From Hymenobacter glacialis (GTDB lineage: Bacteria; Bacteroidota; Bacteroidia; Cytophagales; Hymenobacteraceae): DNA of 64,000 bases. Shown piece after piece: positions 1 to 9,110 of this stretch. Made by a program: the position numbers and the translations under genes. The stretch lies in contig NZ_MDZC01000021.1 in the NCBI RefSeq assembly GCF_001816165.1, forward strand, positions 1 to 64,000. Reading direction: 5' to 3'. Position 1 is the first letter of the stretch; each line of letters opens with the position of its first letter. The notes beneath the pieces were generated by a model. It saw nothing but the letters and a program-made list of their open reading frames with translations, had not been told where the DNA came from and made no database searches.

Positions 1-2
1 GC

Positions 3-83
3 CTGGCCACCCGCTACGAAAAAACCGTTGTGTCTTTCTTAGCCTTCTGGCACGTGGCCGCCGCACTCGATTGGTTGCGCTGA
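3..83 (+). mobile_element. IS5-like transposase, C-terminal end (cut by window edge)
   Basis: An open frame enters from the left edge and stops with TGA at 81-83. Its last 26 residues (LATRYEKTVVSF...ALDWLR) resemble the C-terminal tail of IS5-family DDE transposases, where an RYDK/RYEK motif and a short hydrophobic helix end the protein. Only this tail is visible, so completeness and the IS subgroup cannot be judged. No terminal inverted repeat was recognised downstream. The AT-rich DNA that follows fits an insertion boundary. The identification rests on the motif alone. Confidence 0.65.
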
Positions 84-370
84 TTGTCCTCACGCTCTAA
101 TGTCCCATAGTTCTTAATGCTTTCTTCAGTCGGCCATTTTGGCTGGTCATCAGCGCGCCTCTATTTGTTCAACTCTGCTGAAATGAGTATCTTATCCCGC
201 GCTTAATTAGCTAGAAGGTTGCAAAAAGGAAGAATACTTTTGTAAAATAACTTCGAGTACTTTTTTTATAAAAATAAGTACTATTCTATTTATTAATCCT
301 TGCTGTCGAGCTTGCTTTGTTGATTATAAGGTGTCATATTTGAATTACTAACCTTTAAAATCGATGTGCC
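84..370. promoter_or_regulatory. AT-rich intergenic region with short palindrome
   Basis: This stretch is much richer in A+T than the rest of the window. It contains the inverted repeat AGTACTT (256-262) / AAGTACT (276-282) across an A/T spacer. A TAACTTCG sequence just before it (248-255) resembles the Bacteroidetes -7 promoter box. It could be the promoter/operator of the small gene at 371, or non-coding IS flank. No coding sequence was recognised. Confidence 0.35.
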
Positions 371-562
371 ATGGTTGACAACGATTCGCTCCTAACCACC
401 GAATGCGGACGCCGCCGCATGGTTGAGGTTATCCTAAGGGTTACGAAAGGCACCCGCATCGAGCCCAAGCCCTATGAAAAGATGCTCCTGGACCAGTTCG
501 TGCGCGGCGAACTGACAGATGACCACGTCCTCACCTTACTCAACGCCGTCAACTTCCGTTGA
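371..562 (+). CDS. Small hypothetical protein (63 aa)
   Basis: Unrecognised 63-residue protein, starting ATG at 371 and ending with TGA at 562; an internal ATG at 419 is an alternative start. The N-terminus is polar. The C-terminal half (roughly residues 30-60) looks like an amphipathic helical segment, YEKMLLDQFVRGELTDDHVL, a pattern met in small Bacteroidetes proteins of unknown role, some of them antitoxin-like. No toxin-like partner is visible next to it. It stands alone between an IS remnant and a non-coding stretch and has an AT-rich upstream region with a palindrome. Coding status is likely but unproven. Confidence 0.45.
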   Translation: MVDNDSLLTTECGRRRMVEVILRVTKGTRIEPKPYEKMLLDQFVRGELTDDHVLTLLNAVNFR

Positions 563-1046
563 CGCGGGACGATAATAGCTTATCCAGACAGGCCACCGCA
601 GCATCACAGGGCTTGTTTGGACAAGCCATTGGCAGATTCTTTTGACAATTCCGTTCCTGCCGCACCGACCCACATAAAAGTGCCGGGAATAAGCAACACA
701 ATAAAGCCCGTTTTCAACAAAGAGATGGGCTTTTATGTGAGTACGAAATACTGACCATTGATTTAGCTCACTCAGTCGCCGGCGGCTTCGGACTGGCGCA
801 AAATGGCCTCCATCTAGTAGTCTGAAACGCCTTCGGCTTATAAGTAGGCGGCCACTACAACCACCAGATACACGGCTGCGATCAGCAAGTCGGTAGATTG
901 CCGCACGCTCAGGAAGGTTGTCATGAGTAGGGGGGCACGCCGTTCCGCAGTTGCTCAATCGGGCTGTGAAGGACTGACCCCAGTGTTAAAAGGAGATGAG
1001 AAGCGTAGGAGAAATGACGCAAGGAATCCGGCGCCCGAATGGCTAC
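563..1046. other. Intergenic region without a recognised gene
   Basis: No convincing coding sequence on either strand. A weak hairpin, AAAGCCC/GGGCTTT, lies near 695-730. A short minus-strand piece around 770-825 reads MEAILRQSEAAGD between stops, faintly like an IS3-type OrfA start, but it is too short and broken to call. Together with the IS5-like tail at the left edge it may be decayed insertion-sequence DNA. Confidence 0.3.
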
Positions 1047-2486
1047 CTACTGCCAGCCGCCGCCCAGGGCCCGGTACAGGCCCACGCTTTGCTGCAGCTG
1101 CGCCTGGCGCGACTCGGCCAGGCTCAGTTCGGCTTCCAGCACGCTCCGCTGCGCTGTGATTACTTCGAGGTACGTAGCGTAACCGGCCAAAAACAGCTTG
1201 TTGGACGTGGCCACGGCCTTGGTTAGCAGCTCTACTTCCTGCTGGCGGGCGGCGGCGGCGGCGCGGTAGTTTTCCAGCCCCTGCAGGCCGTTCACCACTT
1301 CGCGGAAGCCGGTTTGCAGCGACTGCTGGTAGCGGTAGTAAGCCTCGCAGCTACTGGCAGTGGCCAGACGGAAGTCGGCTTTGAACTGGGCGCGGTTGAG
1401 CAGCGGCCCGGCCAGGCCGGCCAGCGCCCCGTAGGCCAGCGAAGCCGGGTCGAAGAGGGTGCTGGTGCGGTAGGAGTTGAAGCCCACGTAGGGCGTAAGG
1501 GTGAGCGCGGGCAGGAAGGCGGCGCGGGCGGCGGCCACGTCGGCGCGGGTGGCCTGCAGCTCCAGCTCGGCCTGGCGCACATCAGGCCGGCGCAGCAGGG
1601 CCGTGGCCGGCACCCCGGCGTGGAGGCGCTCGGGCAGCACCTGCCCGGGCAGCGGCTTCCCCCGGGTAATGGGCTGCGCGTAGCGCCCCAGCAACTGGTT
1701 GAGGCCCGTTTCGGCTTCCGTCACGCGCTGCCGGGCCTCGTGGGCCAGGCTTTCGGTGCGCGCCACTTGGGCGGCAAACTGCTGCACGGCCAGCTCGGTG
1801 GCCCGGCCGGCCTGCTTCTGCACGCGCATCAGGCCCAGGGCCTCGCGCTGCAGGGCAGAGTTGCGCTCCAGCACGGCCAGCTGGCTGTCGGCCGTCAGCA
1901 GCTCATAGTAGAGGCGGGCTGCTTCGGCCACCACGTTGGTCGTGACGAGGTGGCGACCCTGCTCCGAGGCCAGCACGCGTAGGTAGGCGGCCTGGCGGCG
2001 ATTGCGCAGCTTGCCCCACAGGTCAACTTCCCAGGAGCTGCGCAGCCCCATATAGAAATCCGGTGTCACCGGGCCGGGAATGCGCTGCTGGCCCTCCACG
2101 TTGGGCGACAGATTGGTGTCGTAGTTGCCCACGCCGTTGAGGGTGTAGCGGCCGTAGCGGTCGGCGCTGGCCGAGGCGGCGGCCGACACGGTGGGCAGCA
2201 GCGCCCCGCGGCGGGCCAGGTACTGGGCCCGGGCGCTTTCCACGCGCTGCAGGGCCAGCTGCAGGTCCAGGTTCTGGCGCAGCGCCGTGTCGATGAGGGC
2301 TGCCAGGGCCGGGTCCTGGAAAAACTGCCGCCACGGCTGGCGGCCGGCATTGAGCGTGTCGGTGGCAGCCCCTGTCCCGGTGAATGCAGCCGGCATGGCC
2401 GGGCCGCTGGTGGGCTCGACGGGCGCGGCCACCCGGCAGCCGGTGGCTAGTAGGAGGGTAGCAAAGACAAGAAGGGGAAAGCGCAT
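1047..2486 (-). CDS. RND efflux outer-membrane channel lipoprotein (TolC/NodT family)
   Basis: Outer-membrane factor of a tripartite efflux pump: a trimeric channel that takes substrates from the inner-membrane RND pump through the adaptor. The 479-residue protein starts MRFPLLVFATLLLATGC, a lipoprotein signal with lipobox LATGC. Two repeated helical halves follow, typical of the OEP family (WRQFFQDPALAALIDTAL, then LRQNLDLQLALQRVESARAQY; second half RRPDVRQAELELQATRADVAAARAAFLP). The start at 2486 is preferred because the 26 codons upstream translate a family A repeat. It is the third gene of an adaptor-pump-channel set read on the minus strand and is separated from the pump gene by a repeat pair at 2537-2675. 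The substrate cannot be predicted. Confidence 0.93.
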   Translation of the reverse strand: MRFPLLVFATLLLATGCRVAAPVEPTSGPAMPAAFTGTGAATDTLNAGRQPWRQFFQDPALAALIDTALRQNLDLQLALQRVESARAQYLARRGALLPTVSAAASASADRYGRYTLNGVGNYDTNLSPNVEGQQRIPGPVTPDFYMGLRSSWEVDLWGKLRNRRQAAYLRVLASEQGRHLVTTNVVAEAARLYYELLTADSQLAVLERNSALQREALGLMRVQKQAGRATELAVQQFAAQVARTESLAHEARQRVTEAETGLNQLLGRYAQPITRGKPLPGQVLPERLHAGVPATALLRRPDVRQAELELQATRADVAAARAAFLPALTLTPYVGFNSYRTSTLFDPASLAYGALAGLAGPLLNRAQFKADFRLATASSCEAYYRYQQSLQTGFREVVNGLQGLENYRAAAAARQQEVELLTKAVATSNKLFLAGYATYLEVITAQRSVLEAELSLAESRQAQLQQSVGLYRALGGGWQ

Positions 2487-2536
2487 TGGGTTTGGTGGTT
2501 TTGGGGTTTGGGCGGGGAGCAGCGGGTTGGCCCGAC

Positions 2537-2675
2537 CGTGCGCCTCACCCCTAGCCCCTCTCAAAGGAGAGGAGAACTAGTTTTTAAATGCTAAAAATTT
2601 AGCAACCAGCACAGTGAAATGCTAGAAGCTAGTCCCCCTATCCTTTTCGGAGAGGGGTTAGGGGTGAGGCGCACG
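2537..2675. repeat. Family A inverted repeat pair between pump and channel genes
   Basis: Two inverted copies of the family A unit. The arms are 2537-2562 and 2650-2675, about 26 bp with one mismatch, containing CGCCTCACCCCTA and its complement. Each is followed by a smaller hairpin of the CCCCTCTC/GGAGAGG type. The intervening 90 bp are AT-rich and non-coding. The pair lies inside an apparent efflux operon, between the stop of the pump gene and the start of the channel gene. Confidence 0.85.
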
Positions 2676-2688
2676 GCCGAGGCTAGCA

Positions 2689-5600
2689 TCACGCTACCAG
2701 CTCCCGTTCCCGCACTTCCTCTACTTCGGCTTCTTCCGCGGCTGCATCCAGGCTTTTTACCTTTTCAAATGAAGCAAACAACACGTACAGCCCCGGAATG
2801 AGTACCATGCCGAACAGTGTGCCGATAAGCATGCCGCCCGCCGCGGCCGTGCCAATAGAGCGGCTACCCAGCGCCCCGGCTCCGGTAGCAATAACCAGCG
2901 GCACCAGGCCGGCAATGAAGGCGAAGGAGGTCATCAGGATAGGCCGCAGGCGCGACACGGCCCCTTCCACGGCGGCGGCCAACACGGTGGCCCCGGCCCG
3001 GCGCCGCTGCTCCGCGAATTCAATGATGAGAATGGCGTTTTTACCCAGCAAGCCCACCAGCATCACCAGGGCTACTTGGGCGTAAATGTTGTTTTCGAGC
3101 CCCAATAGCTTGAGGCTGAGGAAGGCGCCGAAGATGCCGGTGGGCAAACTCAGCAGCACGGGCAGGGGCAGCAGCAGGCTTTCGTACTGCGCGGCCAGCA
3201 GCAGGTACACGAATATGAGTACCACGCCGAATACGTACAGGGCCTGGTCGCCGCTCAGGATTTGCTCCCGCGTCATACCGCTCCACTCGTAGTCGTAGCC
3301 GCGGGGCAGGGCCGTGGCGGCCGCTTTCTCAATGGCCGCAATGGCATCGCCCGACGAGAAGCCGGGGGCGGCGTCGCCGTTGAGCATGGCCGAAGTGTAC
3401 ATGTTGTAGCGCGTGAGCTGGTCGGGGCCGAACACGCGCTCCAGCCGCACGAAGGTGGAGAAGGGCACCATCTCGCCCCGGTCGTTTTTCACGTGCAGGG
3501 CCAGCAGGTCGTTGGGGCGGCTGCGGTACTCGGGGCCGGCCTGCACCATCACCTTATACATCTGCCCGAAGCGGATGAAGTTGGAGGCGTAGTAGCTGCC
3601 CATCAGGGTTTGCAGGGTGCTCATGGCCGCGTCCACGATCACGCCTTTCTTGGCGGCCATGTCCTGGTCTACGTGAATGAGGTACTGCGGGAAGTTGGGG
3701 TCGAAGCTGGTGAAGGCGCCGCTGATGGCCGGTTCCTGGCGCAGCGCCGTGAGGAAAGTCTGCGACACGGCGGCGGTTTTCTGCAGGTCGCCGGCGCCCG
3801 ACTTGTCCAGTAGGCGCAGCTCAAACCCGCTGCTGTTGCCGAAGCCCGGCACCGTGGGCGGCGGCAGAAACTGAATGTCGGCGTCGCTGATGCCCTTTGT
3901 TTTCTCTTCCAGCTCGGCAATAAACTGGGCCACCGACTGCTTGCGCTGGTCCCAGGGCTTGAGGTTAATCATGCCCATGCCGTAGCTGGAGCCGGCCACC
4001 TCGTTCACCAGGCTATAGCCGGCCAGCGTGGACACCGATTCCACCGGGCCCAGCTGGCTGGCAATGCGCTGCACTTCGTCCAGCACGGCCTCGGTGCGCT
4101 CCACGGTGGCGCCGGCGGGCGTGGTCACGTTCACGTACACCATGCCCTGGTCCTCAGTGGGGATAAAGCCTGACGGCAGCACCGCATTCACGCCCCAGGT
4201 GGCCACGCAGAACCCCACCAGCACGGCCAGCGTCAGCACGCGGCGCCCGGCCACGGCTTGCAGCAAGCCCTGGTAGCGGCCCGCCAGCGCATCGTACCGT
4301 TTATTGAAACCGGCAAAAAACCGGCCCATCAGCCCCTTGGGCTTGGCCCCGGCCTCGGCCGGCGTGTGCTTGAGCATGAGCGCGCACAGGGCGGGCGTCA
4401 GGGTCACGGCATTAATGCCCGAAATGACAATGGCAATGGCCAGCGTAAGCGAAAACTGCTGGTAGAACACGCCCACCGGCCCATCCATGAAGGAAACCGG
4501 GATAAATACGGCCGACATCACCAGCGTAATGGCAATGAGCGAGGAGCTGATTTCGCCCATCGCCTCGAAGGTGGCGGCGCGGGCCGGCAGGTGCTTTTCC
4601 TGCATCTTGGCGTGCACGGCTTCCACCACCACAATGGCGTTATCCACCACAATGCCAATGGCCAGCACCAGCGCAAACAGCGTGAGCAGGTTGATGCTGA
4701 AACCCAGCATCTGCATAAAGGCCAGCGTGCCAATGAGGGCCACCGGCACGGCCAGTGCCGGAATAAGCGTGGAGCGCCAGTCCTGCAGAAACAGGTACAC
4801 AATCACAAATACCAGTAAAAAGGCCTCCAGCAGCGTCACCATCACTTCGTGAATACTCGCGTCGAGAAAGCGCGACACGTCGTAGGCAATGCTGTACTTC
4901 ATGCCGGGCGGGAAGCTCGTGCCCTGCAGCTCGGCCATGCGGGTTTTCACGTTGGCAATCACATCGGAGGCGTTGGAGCCGGGGCGCTGCTTGAGCATGA
5001 TGGCCGCCGAGGCTTTGCCGTCGGTCTTCGATGACATGCCGTAGGTGAGCGAGCCAAACTCCACGTCGGCCACCTCGCGCAGGCGCAGCACCGAGCCGTC
5101 GGCGTTGGCCCGCACCACAATGTTGCGGTACTGGTCGGGCTCGAAGAGCTTGCCGGTGTAGCGCAGCACGTACTGCATGGACTGGGCCTTGTTGGCGCCC
5201 GAGCTTTCGCCCGACTTGCCAGGGGCCGCCTCCACGTTCTGGGCCCGAATGGCGGCCACTACTTCATCGGTGCCCACGTCGTAAGCCGCCATGCGGTCGG
5301 GCTTCAGCCACACGCGCATGGAGTACTCGCGCGAGCCCATGATTTCGGCAAAACCCACGCCGTCAATGCGCTTGAGCTCCTGCAATACGTTGATGTCGGC
5401 GAAGTTGTAGATGAACTTCTCGCCCGCCGCCTCGTCGTCGCTCGTGATGTTGAGGTAGAGCAACATGGAGTTTACCTCCTTCTCCGTGGTCACGCCGGCC
5501 TTGATTACCTCCTCAGGCAGCTCGTCGAGAATGGTCGTCACACGGTTCTGCACGCCCACGGCGGCCAGGTCGGGGTCGGTGCCCACCTTAAAGAACACCG

Positions 5601-5871
5601 TAATCAGCGTCACGCCGTTGTTGGAACTCACCGAGTTCATGTAGGTCATGCCCGGCACGCCGTTGATGGCACGCTCCAGCGGCGTCGCCACGGCCTTGGC
5701 GCACACCTCGGCGTTGGCGCCCGTGTACTTGGCCGTCACCGTCACCGAAGGCGGCACAATGTCGGGAAACTGCGTGATGGGCAGCGTCACCAAAGCCAGC
5801 CCGCCCAGCAGCACCAAAAACACCGAAATTACCAGCGACAGAATAGGCCGGCGAATGAATATATTGAACAT
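2689..5871 (-). CDS. RND multidrug efflux transporter, inner-membrane pump (AcrB/HAE1 family)
   Basis: Proton-driven inner-membrane pump of a tripartite efflux system. At 1060 residues it has the full length of AcrB-like proteins. It starts with the classic MFNIFIRRPILSLVISVFLV first membrane helix, followed by the porter domain (PDIVPPSVTVTAKYTGANAE). In the TM4-6 region, LVLAIGIVVDNAIVVVEAV carries the two acidic residues of the proton relay. The second half repeats the fold (PTEDQGMVYVNV..., then LVMLVGLLGKNAILIIEFAEQ). The GK at the second relay site, where AcrB has a lysine, fits the HAE1 class rather than heavy-metal pumps. It lies downstream of its interrupted adaptor gene and a two-component system on the same strand. 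Confidence 0.96.
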   Translation of the reverse strand: MFNIFIRRPILSLVISVFLVLLGGLALVTLPITQFPDIVPPSVTVTAKYTGANAEVCAKAVATPLERAINGVPGMTYMNSVSSNNGVTLITVFFKVGTDPDLAAVGVQNRVTTILDELPEEVIKAGVTTEKEVNSMLLYLNITSDDEAAGEKFIYNFADINVLQELKRIDGVGFAEIMGSREYSMRVWLKPDRMAAYDVGTDEVVAAIRAQNVEAAPGKSGESSGANKAQSMQYVLRYTGKLFEPDQYRNIVVRANADGSVLRLREVADVEFGSLTYGMSSKTDGKASAAIMLKQRPGSNASDVIANVKTRMAELQGTSFPPGMKYSIAYDVSRFLDASIHEVMVTLLEAFLLVFVIVYLFLQDWRSTLIPALAVPVALIGTLAFMQMLGFSINLLTLFALVLAIGIVVDNAIVVVEAVHAKMQEKHLPARAATFEAMGEISSSLIAITLVMSAVFIPVSFMDGPVGVFYQQFSLTLAIAIVISGINAVTLTPALCALMLKHTPAEAGAKPKGLMGRFFAGFNKRYDALAGRYQGLLQAVAGRRVLTLAVLVGFCVATWGVNAVLPSGFIPTEDQGMVYVNVTTPAGATVERTEAVLDEVQRIASQLGPVESVSTLAGYSLVNEVAGSSYGMGMINLKPWDQRKQSVAQFIAELEEKTKGISDADIQFLPPPTVPGFGNSSGFELRLLDKSGAGDLQKTAAVSQTFLTALRQEPAISGAFTSFDPNFPQYLIHVDQDMAAKKGVIVDAAMSTLQTLMGSYYASNFIRFGQMYKVMVQAGPEYRSRPNDLLALHVKNDRGEMVPFSTFVRLERVFGPDQLTRYNMYTSAMLNGDAAPGFSSGDAIAAIEKAAATALPRGYDYEWSGMTREQILSGDQALYVFGVVLIFVYLLLAAQYESLLLPLPVLLSLPTGIFGAFLSLKLLGLENNIYAQVALVMLVGLLGKNAILIIEFAEQRRRAGATVLAAAVEGAVSRLRPILMTSFAFIAGLVPLVIATGAGALGSRSIGTAAAGGMLIGTLFGMVLIPGLYVLFASFEKVKSLDAAAEEAEVEEVRERELVA

Positions 5872-5896
5872 GGAATTGGGTTATGGCAAAAGGGCC

Positions 5897-6011
5897 GTCA
5901 TGCTGAGCGAAGCAGCGCGCAGCCGAAGCATCTCTACCGCTTCGTTGGGTCGATTTGATTACTCCTGCGGTAGAACTGCTTCGACTGCGGCTGCGCCTTG
6001 CTCAGCATGAC
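5897..6011. repeat. Family B inverted repeat between adaptor and pump genes
   Basis: About 115 bp element whose ends are inverted: it begins GTCATGCTGAGCGAAGCAGC and ends with CGCCTTGCTCAGCATGAC. The inner arms CATCTCTACCGC and GCGGTAGAACTG are also related by inversion. It is one of seven family B copies in the window. It lies in the 177 bp between the pump start and the adaptor stop, so an efflux operon transcript would carry it as a large hairpin. Confidence 0.85.
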
Positions 6012-6048
6012 CTTCTATATAATCAGGTCAAAAGCTAGTAGCCAGCAG

Positions 6049-7218
6049 CTATTGGCTGATAGCTATCAAGGAGTCCAGCGCCACGGTGCGCGGGCTGATT
6101 TTCTGGCCGTCTTTGAGGCCAGCCGCGCCCTCGTACACCACCCGGTCGCCGGCTTTAAGGCCATCTTTCACCACGTAGAAGTCGCCGGTGCGGGTCTGGG
6201 GCACGAAGTTGCGCATGTGCACCACGCCCTGCCGGTCCATCACATACACGTAGTTTTTGTCCTGAATCTCGAACACCGCCTTCTGCGGCAGCAGCAGGGC
6301 CGCCGGTAGCGTAGTAGTCAGCCGGATGCGGCCCGAGGCCCCGTGCTTGAGCATGCGCTGGGGGTTGTTGAACCGCGCCCGAAACGCCAGCGAGCCGGTA
6401 TTGGGGTTGAACTCGCTTTCCGTGGTTTCGATGTGGCCCATCTGCGGGTAAGTCGAGCCGTCGGCCAGCGTAAGGCGCACCGAGTCGGAGTGGCGGTCGG
6501 GGTGCTGCTGCCGGGCCTTCACGTACTGCAGGTACTCGCCCTCGCCCACGTTGAAGTAGGCATGCACCTCGTGCAGGTCCGACACCGTAGTCAGCAGCGT
6601 ACCCTCCTCCACAATGCTGCCGCGCTTGAGCGGAATCCGGTCAATAATCCCGTCAAACGGCGCACGCACCAGCGTGTAGCCCAGGCTGAGGCGAGCGGCC
6701 GCTTCCCCGGACCGGGCCTCGGCTACGCGGGCTTCAGCGTCTTTTACTTTGTTGGTAGCCAGGGCCAGTTCGGTTTTGGCAATGATGTTCTCAGCCACCA
6801 GCAGGCGCACCCTCTCGCGCTCCAGCCGGGCGGCGCTGGCCTGGGCCTGAGCGCCGGCCAGGGCCGCCTGGGCCTGGCTCAGCCGGTTCTTGTGAGCGCT
6901 GGCGTTCAGCTGAAAAAGGGGCTGGCCTTATTTCACGGGCCGCCCCTCGTCCACAAATATCTGCTCCAGAAAGCCCGGCACCTGGGCCCGTACTTCCACG
7001 TTCCGCACGGCCTGCACATCGGCCACGTAGTTATGAAAAAGCTGCTGGTCAGCTGGCTTGAGGACCACCACGGGCAATACGTCGGGAGCGGCAGCTTCGC
7101 CCGGCGTCTTGCCATCCACGGAGCAGCCGCTGAGGCCGGCTACCAGCGCGGCCAGCAGCGCGCCACCCCAGAGCCGTTGGCGCAGTGCGGCCGACGGGTT
7201 GGTCCATAAAGTGTGCAT
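6049..7218 (-). pseudogene. RND periplasmic adaptor (membrane fusion protein) with in-frame stop codon 97
   Basis: Adaptor lipoprotein that links an RND pump to its outer-membrane channel (HlyD/AcrA family). It starts at 7218 (MHTLWTN...) with a lipobox LVAGLSGC. The N-terminal lipoyl half-motif (VEVRAQVPGFLEQIFVDEGRPVK) is followed by TAA at 6928-6930. The same frame then continues without a gap as GQPLFQLNASAHKNRLSQAQ, the coiled-coil, the second lipoyl half (GYTLVRAPFDGIIDRIPLKRGS), the beta-barrel and the membrane-proximal domain to the true end at 6049. No base is gained or lost, so this is a nonsense change; GAA to TAA would explain it, since KEGQPLF is the usual family wording. It may be a real inactivation, a sequencing error, or read-through. 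An internal restart at 6810 would give a protein lacking the first lipoyl half. Confidence 0.85.
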
Positions 7219-7263
7219 GCGGGCTGTAAAAGAAGAATGGTACATTGAATTGGTGCGTGGCAA

Positions 7264-7533
7264 TTATTGGGAGGTCAGAACCAGGCCGGCGGCCGGGTTG
7301 CGGGAAATGGCAAGCAGGCTGTCCTGCCGCTGCTGGTGCAGCTGGCAGCTGGTGAGCTGGCGCTGCGTTTGGTGCAGGTCGGCGGTGGTAGCGGCCAGCT
7401 CGGCGCTCACGTCATCGGGCCAGTCTTCAATCCGCGCGGCCAGCAGCAGCCCGTTCAGGCCCAACGACAGCGCCAGGGCCCCGCCCAGCAGCAGCGCCAT
7501 AAAATTGAGAGAGCGAGATTCTAAGCGGGTCAT
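7264..7533 (-). CDS. Small single-pass membrane protein, hypothetical
   Basis: Unrecognised 89-residue protein. One strong transmembrane helix lies near residues 10-30 (LNFMALLLGGALALSLGLNGLLLAA). A polar, probably periplasmic helical tail follows, rich in Gln, Leu and Ala (ELAATTADLHQTQRQLTSCQLHQQR). The start at 7533 (MTRLESRS) is chosen because the helix then begins shortly after it. It sits 45 bp upstream of the adaptor gene and downstream of the sensor kinase, on the same strand, so it is probably part of the regulator-efflux transcript. A helper or sensor role in that locus is only an inference from position. Confidence 0.6.
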   Translation of the reverse strand: MTRLESRSLNFMALLLGGALALSLGLNGLLLAARIEDWPDDVSAELAATTADLHQTQRQLTSCQLHQQRQDSLLAISRNPAAGLVLTSQ

Positions 7534-7718
7534 CGCAGTCGGGCAGCCGAAAACAGGTGAAACGTGCCACAAAGGACCCTTTCCGACATGAAAATGAGAT
7601 GAGAAACAGATGAGAAAACATGAGAGTCCGCCCCGGTGGCACCTGCCGCCCGGGGTTTTAGCTTTCCCTCAAATTGTGTTTCTGGCTTCGGCTTGCCTGC
7701 TTAAGGAAGCGCGCCCGG

Positions 7719-9098
7719 CTACAGGGGCGTGGCTGGCAGCCACACCGTGGCCGTGGTGCCCTGCCCAGGAACCGAGGTAATTTCGAGTCGCCCGCCGTGG
7801 CGCTGCACCACCCGCTGCGTGAGGGGCAGGCCCAGGCCGTAGCCGGGGCGGCCCAGGGCGCCCGTGGCGCGGTACAGGGGCTCGTAAATCAGCTGCAGCT
7901 CCTCCGCCGAAAGGCCGGGGCCGACGTCCGTCACGCGTACCCGCAGCGTGTGCGGGTCGCTGTAGGCCAGCTCCGTGCGCACCGGCCCGGGCGAGTATTT
8001 GCCGGCATTGTCAAGCAGGTTGAGGATGGCCGTGGTCAGCAGCTCGGCGTTGCCGGGCAGCATAAACAGGTCGCCCTCGGTATCGGCCGGGAAATCACCG
8101 ATGGACAGCCGCCACTCCCGGCCGGGGTAGTGGGCGCGGGCAAATTCCAGGGCCTGGTTCAGGCACTCGTCCAGCCGCACCGGCGCAAAGGCCGGCAGGG
8201 CACCATCGGCCCGGGCCAGGTTGAGCAGGCCGTTGGTGAGGGCGCTCAAGTGGCGGGCCGCCTGCAGGCCCTGGGCCATGCTTTTTTGGGCTTCGGGCAG
8301 GGTTTTATCGTATTCCAGGGCCGTTTCCAGCGTGCCGGTGAGCGTGGTGAGCGGCGTGCGCAACTCGTGCGAGGCGTGCGAGAGAAAGCTCCGCTGCACT
8401 TCAAACGCTTGCTCCAGCCCGGCCAGCATGGCGTTAATCACCCGGCTGAGCTGGGCCAGCTCGTCGCGGCCGTTGCCTTCGGACAGGCGCCGCCCCAGGT
8501 TGGTGGCCGAAATCCGCCGGCCTTGCCGGATGATGCGGGCAATGGGCCTCAGGGCCGAGCCGGCAAAAAACCAGCCGGCCACAATGGCAATGGCCAGTGC
8601 CCCAATGTTGCCCACCAGCAGCAGCAGCCCCAGCTGCCGCTGCTGCGTCCAGCCCACCCGGTCCTCGGCCGAAACGAAGATGCGGTAGTGGCCGTGGGGC
8701 GCGTGGGCAAAGGACAGGCCCACGGTTTCGCGGCGGTCCTGGCGGGGGTAGGTGGTTTGCTGGCCGGGCGCCAGCGCGGCCAGGCGGGCGCGGTTTTCCC
8801 CCTGGTCAATGTGGTCGTCGCTGCTGTAACGCAGGGTATTGTCAGGGCCGTAAATGCTGATTTGCTCGCGGGGCAGGATGAGCAGGTCGCTGCGGCGCAG
8901 CGAGCCCAACAGGCCCTTTTCTACCTTGTGGGTGCGCACCAGCAGGCGTCCGGCCAGCGTGGCGCTGTTGGCTAGCCGGTGCTCAAAGCGGTGGCTGCGG
9001 GCGTTGGCGTGGAAGAAGTAGACGAAGGTGGAAAAGCTGAGCTGGATGGCGAGCACCAGCAGTGTAAAGCGCAGCATCAGCTTGTTGCGAATCAGCAT
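7719..9098 (-). CDS. Two-component sensor histidine kinase
   Basis: Membrane-bound histidine kinase, 459 residues. A first transmembrane helix (residues about 8-29) and a second (about 155-182) flank a periplasmic sensor of roughly 125 residues. A HAMP linker follows (SALRPIARIIRQGRRISATNLGRRL). The HisKA H-box FLSHASHELRTPLTTL carries the phospho-accepting His244. The HATPase_c domain shows N, G1 and G2 motifs (ILNLLDNAGKYS, VTDVGPGLS, GYGLGLPLTQRVVQRHGG). It starts 12 bp after the stop of the OmpR-type regulator gene, so the two form a pair. The efflux genes follow on the same strand, so the pair probably controls that pump, as CusSR-like systems do; the signal is unknown. Confidence 0.94.
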   Translation of the reverse strand: MLIRNKLMLRFTLLVLAIQLSFSTFVYFFHANARSHRFEHRLANSATLAGRLLVRTHKVEKGLLGSLRRSDLLILPREQISIYGPDNTLRYSSDDHIDQGENRARLAALAPGQQTTYPRQDRRETVGLSFAHAPHGHYRIFVSAEDRVGWTQQRQLGLLLLVGNIGALAIAIVAGWFFAGSALRPIARIIRQGRRISATNLGRRLSEGNGRDELAQLSRVINAMLAGLEQAFEVQRSFLSHASHELRTPLTTLTGTLETALEYDKTLPEAQKSMAQGLQAARHLSALTNGLLNLARADGALPAFAPVRLDECLNQALEFARAHYPGREWRLSIGDFPADTEGDLFMLPGNAELLTTAILNLLDNAGKYSPGPVRTELAYSDPHTLRVRVTDVGPGLSAEELQLIYEPLYRATGALGRPGYGLGLPLTQRVVQRHGGRLEITSVPGQGTTATVWLPATPL

Positions 9099-9110
9099 AG
9101 GGCTTCGGCG

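Noticed and set aside
701..735. Hairpin AAAGCCC/GGGCTTT as a terminator
   Set aside because: The stem is only 7 bp with a 17-base loop and no T-tract, and no gene ends close by.
768..830. Possible IS3-type OrfA fragment (MEAILRQSEAAGD) on the minus strand
   Set aside because: Only about a dozen residues between stop codons; similarity by eye is too weak.
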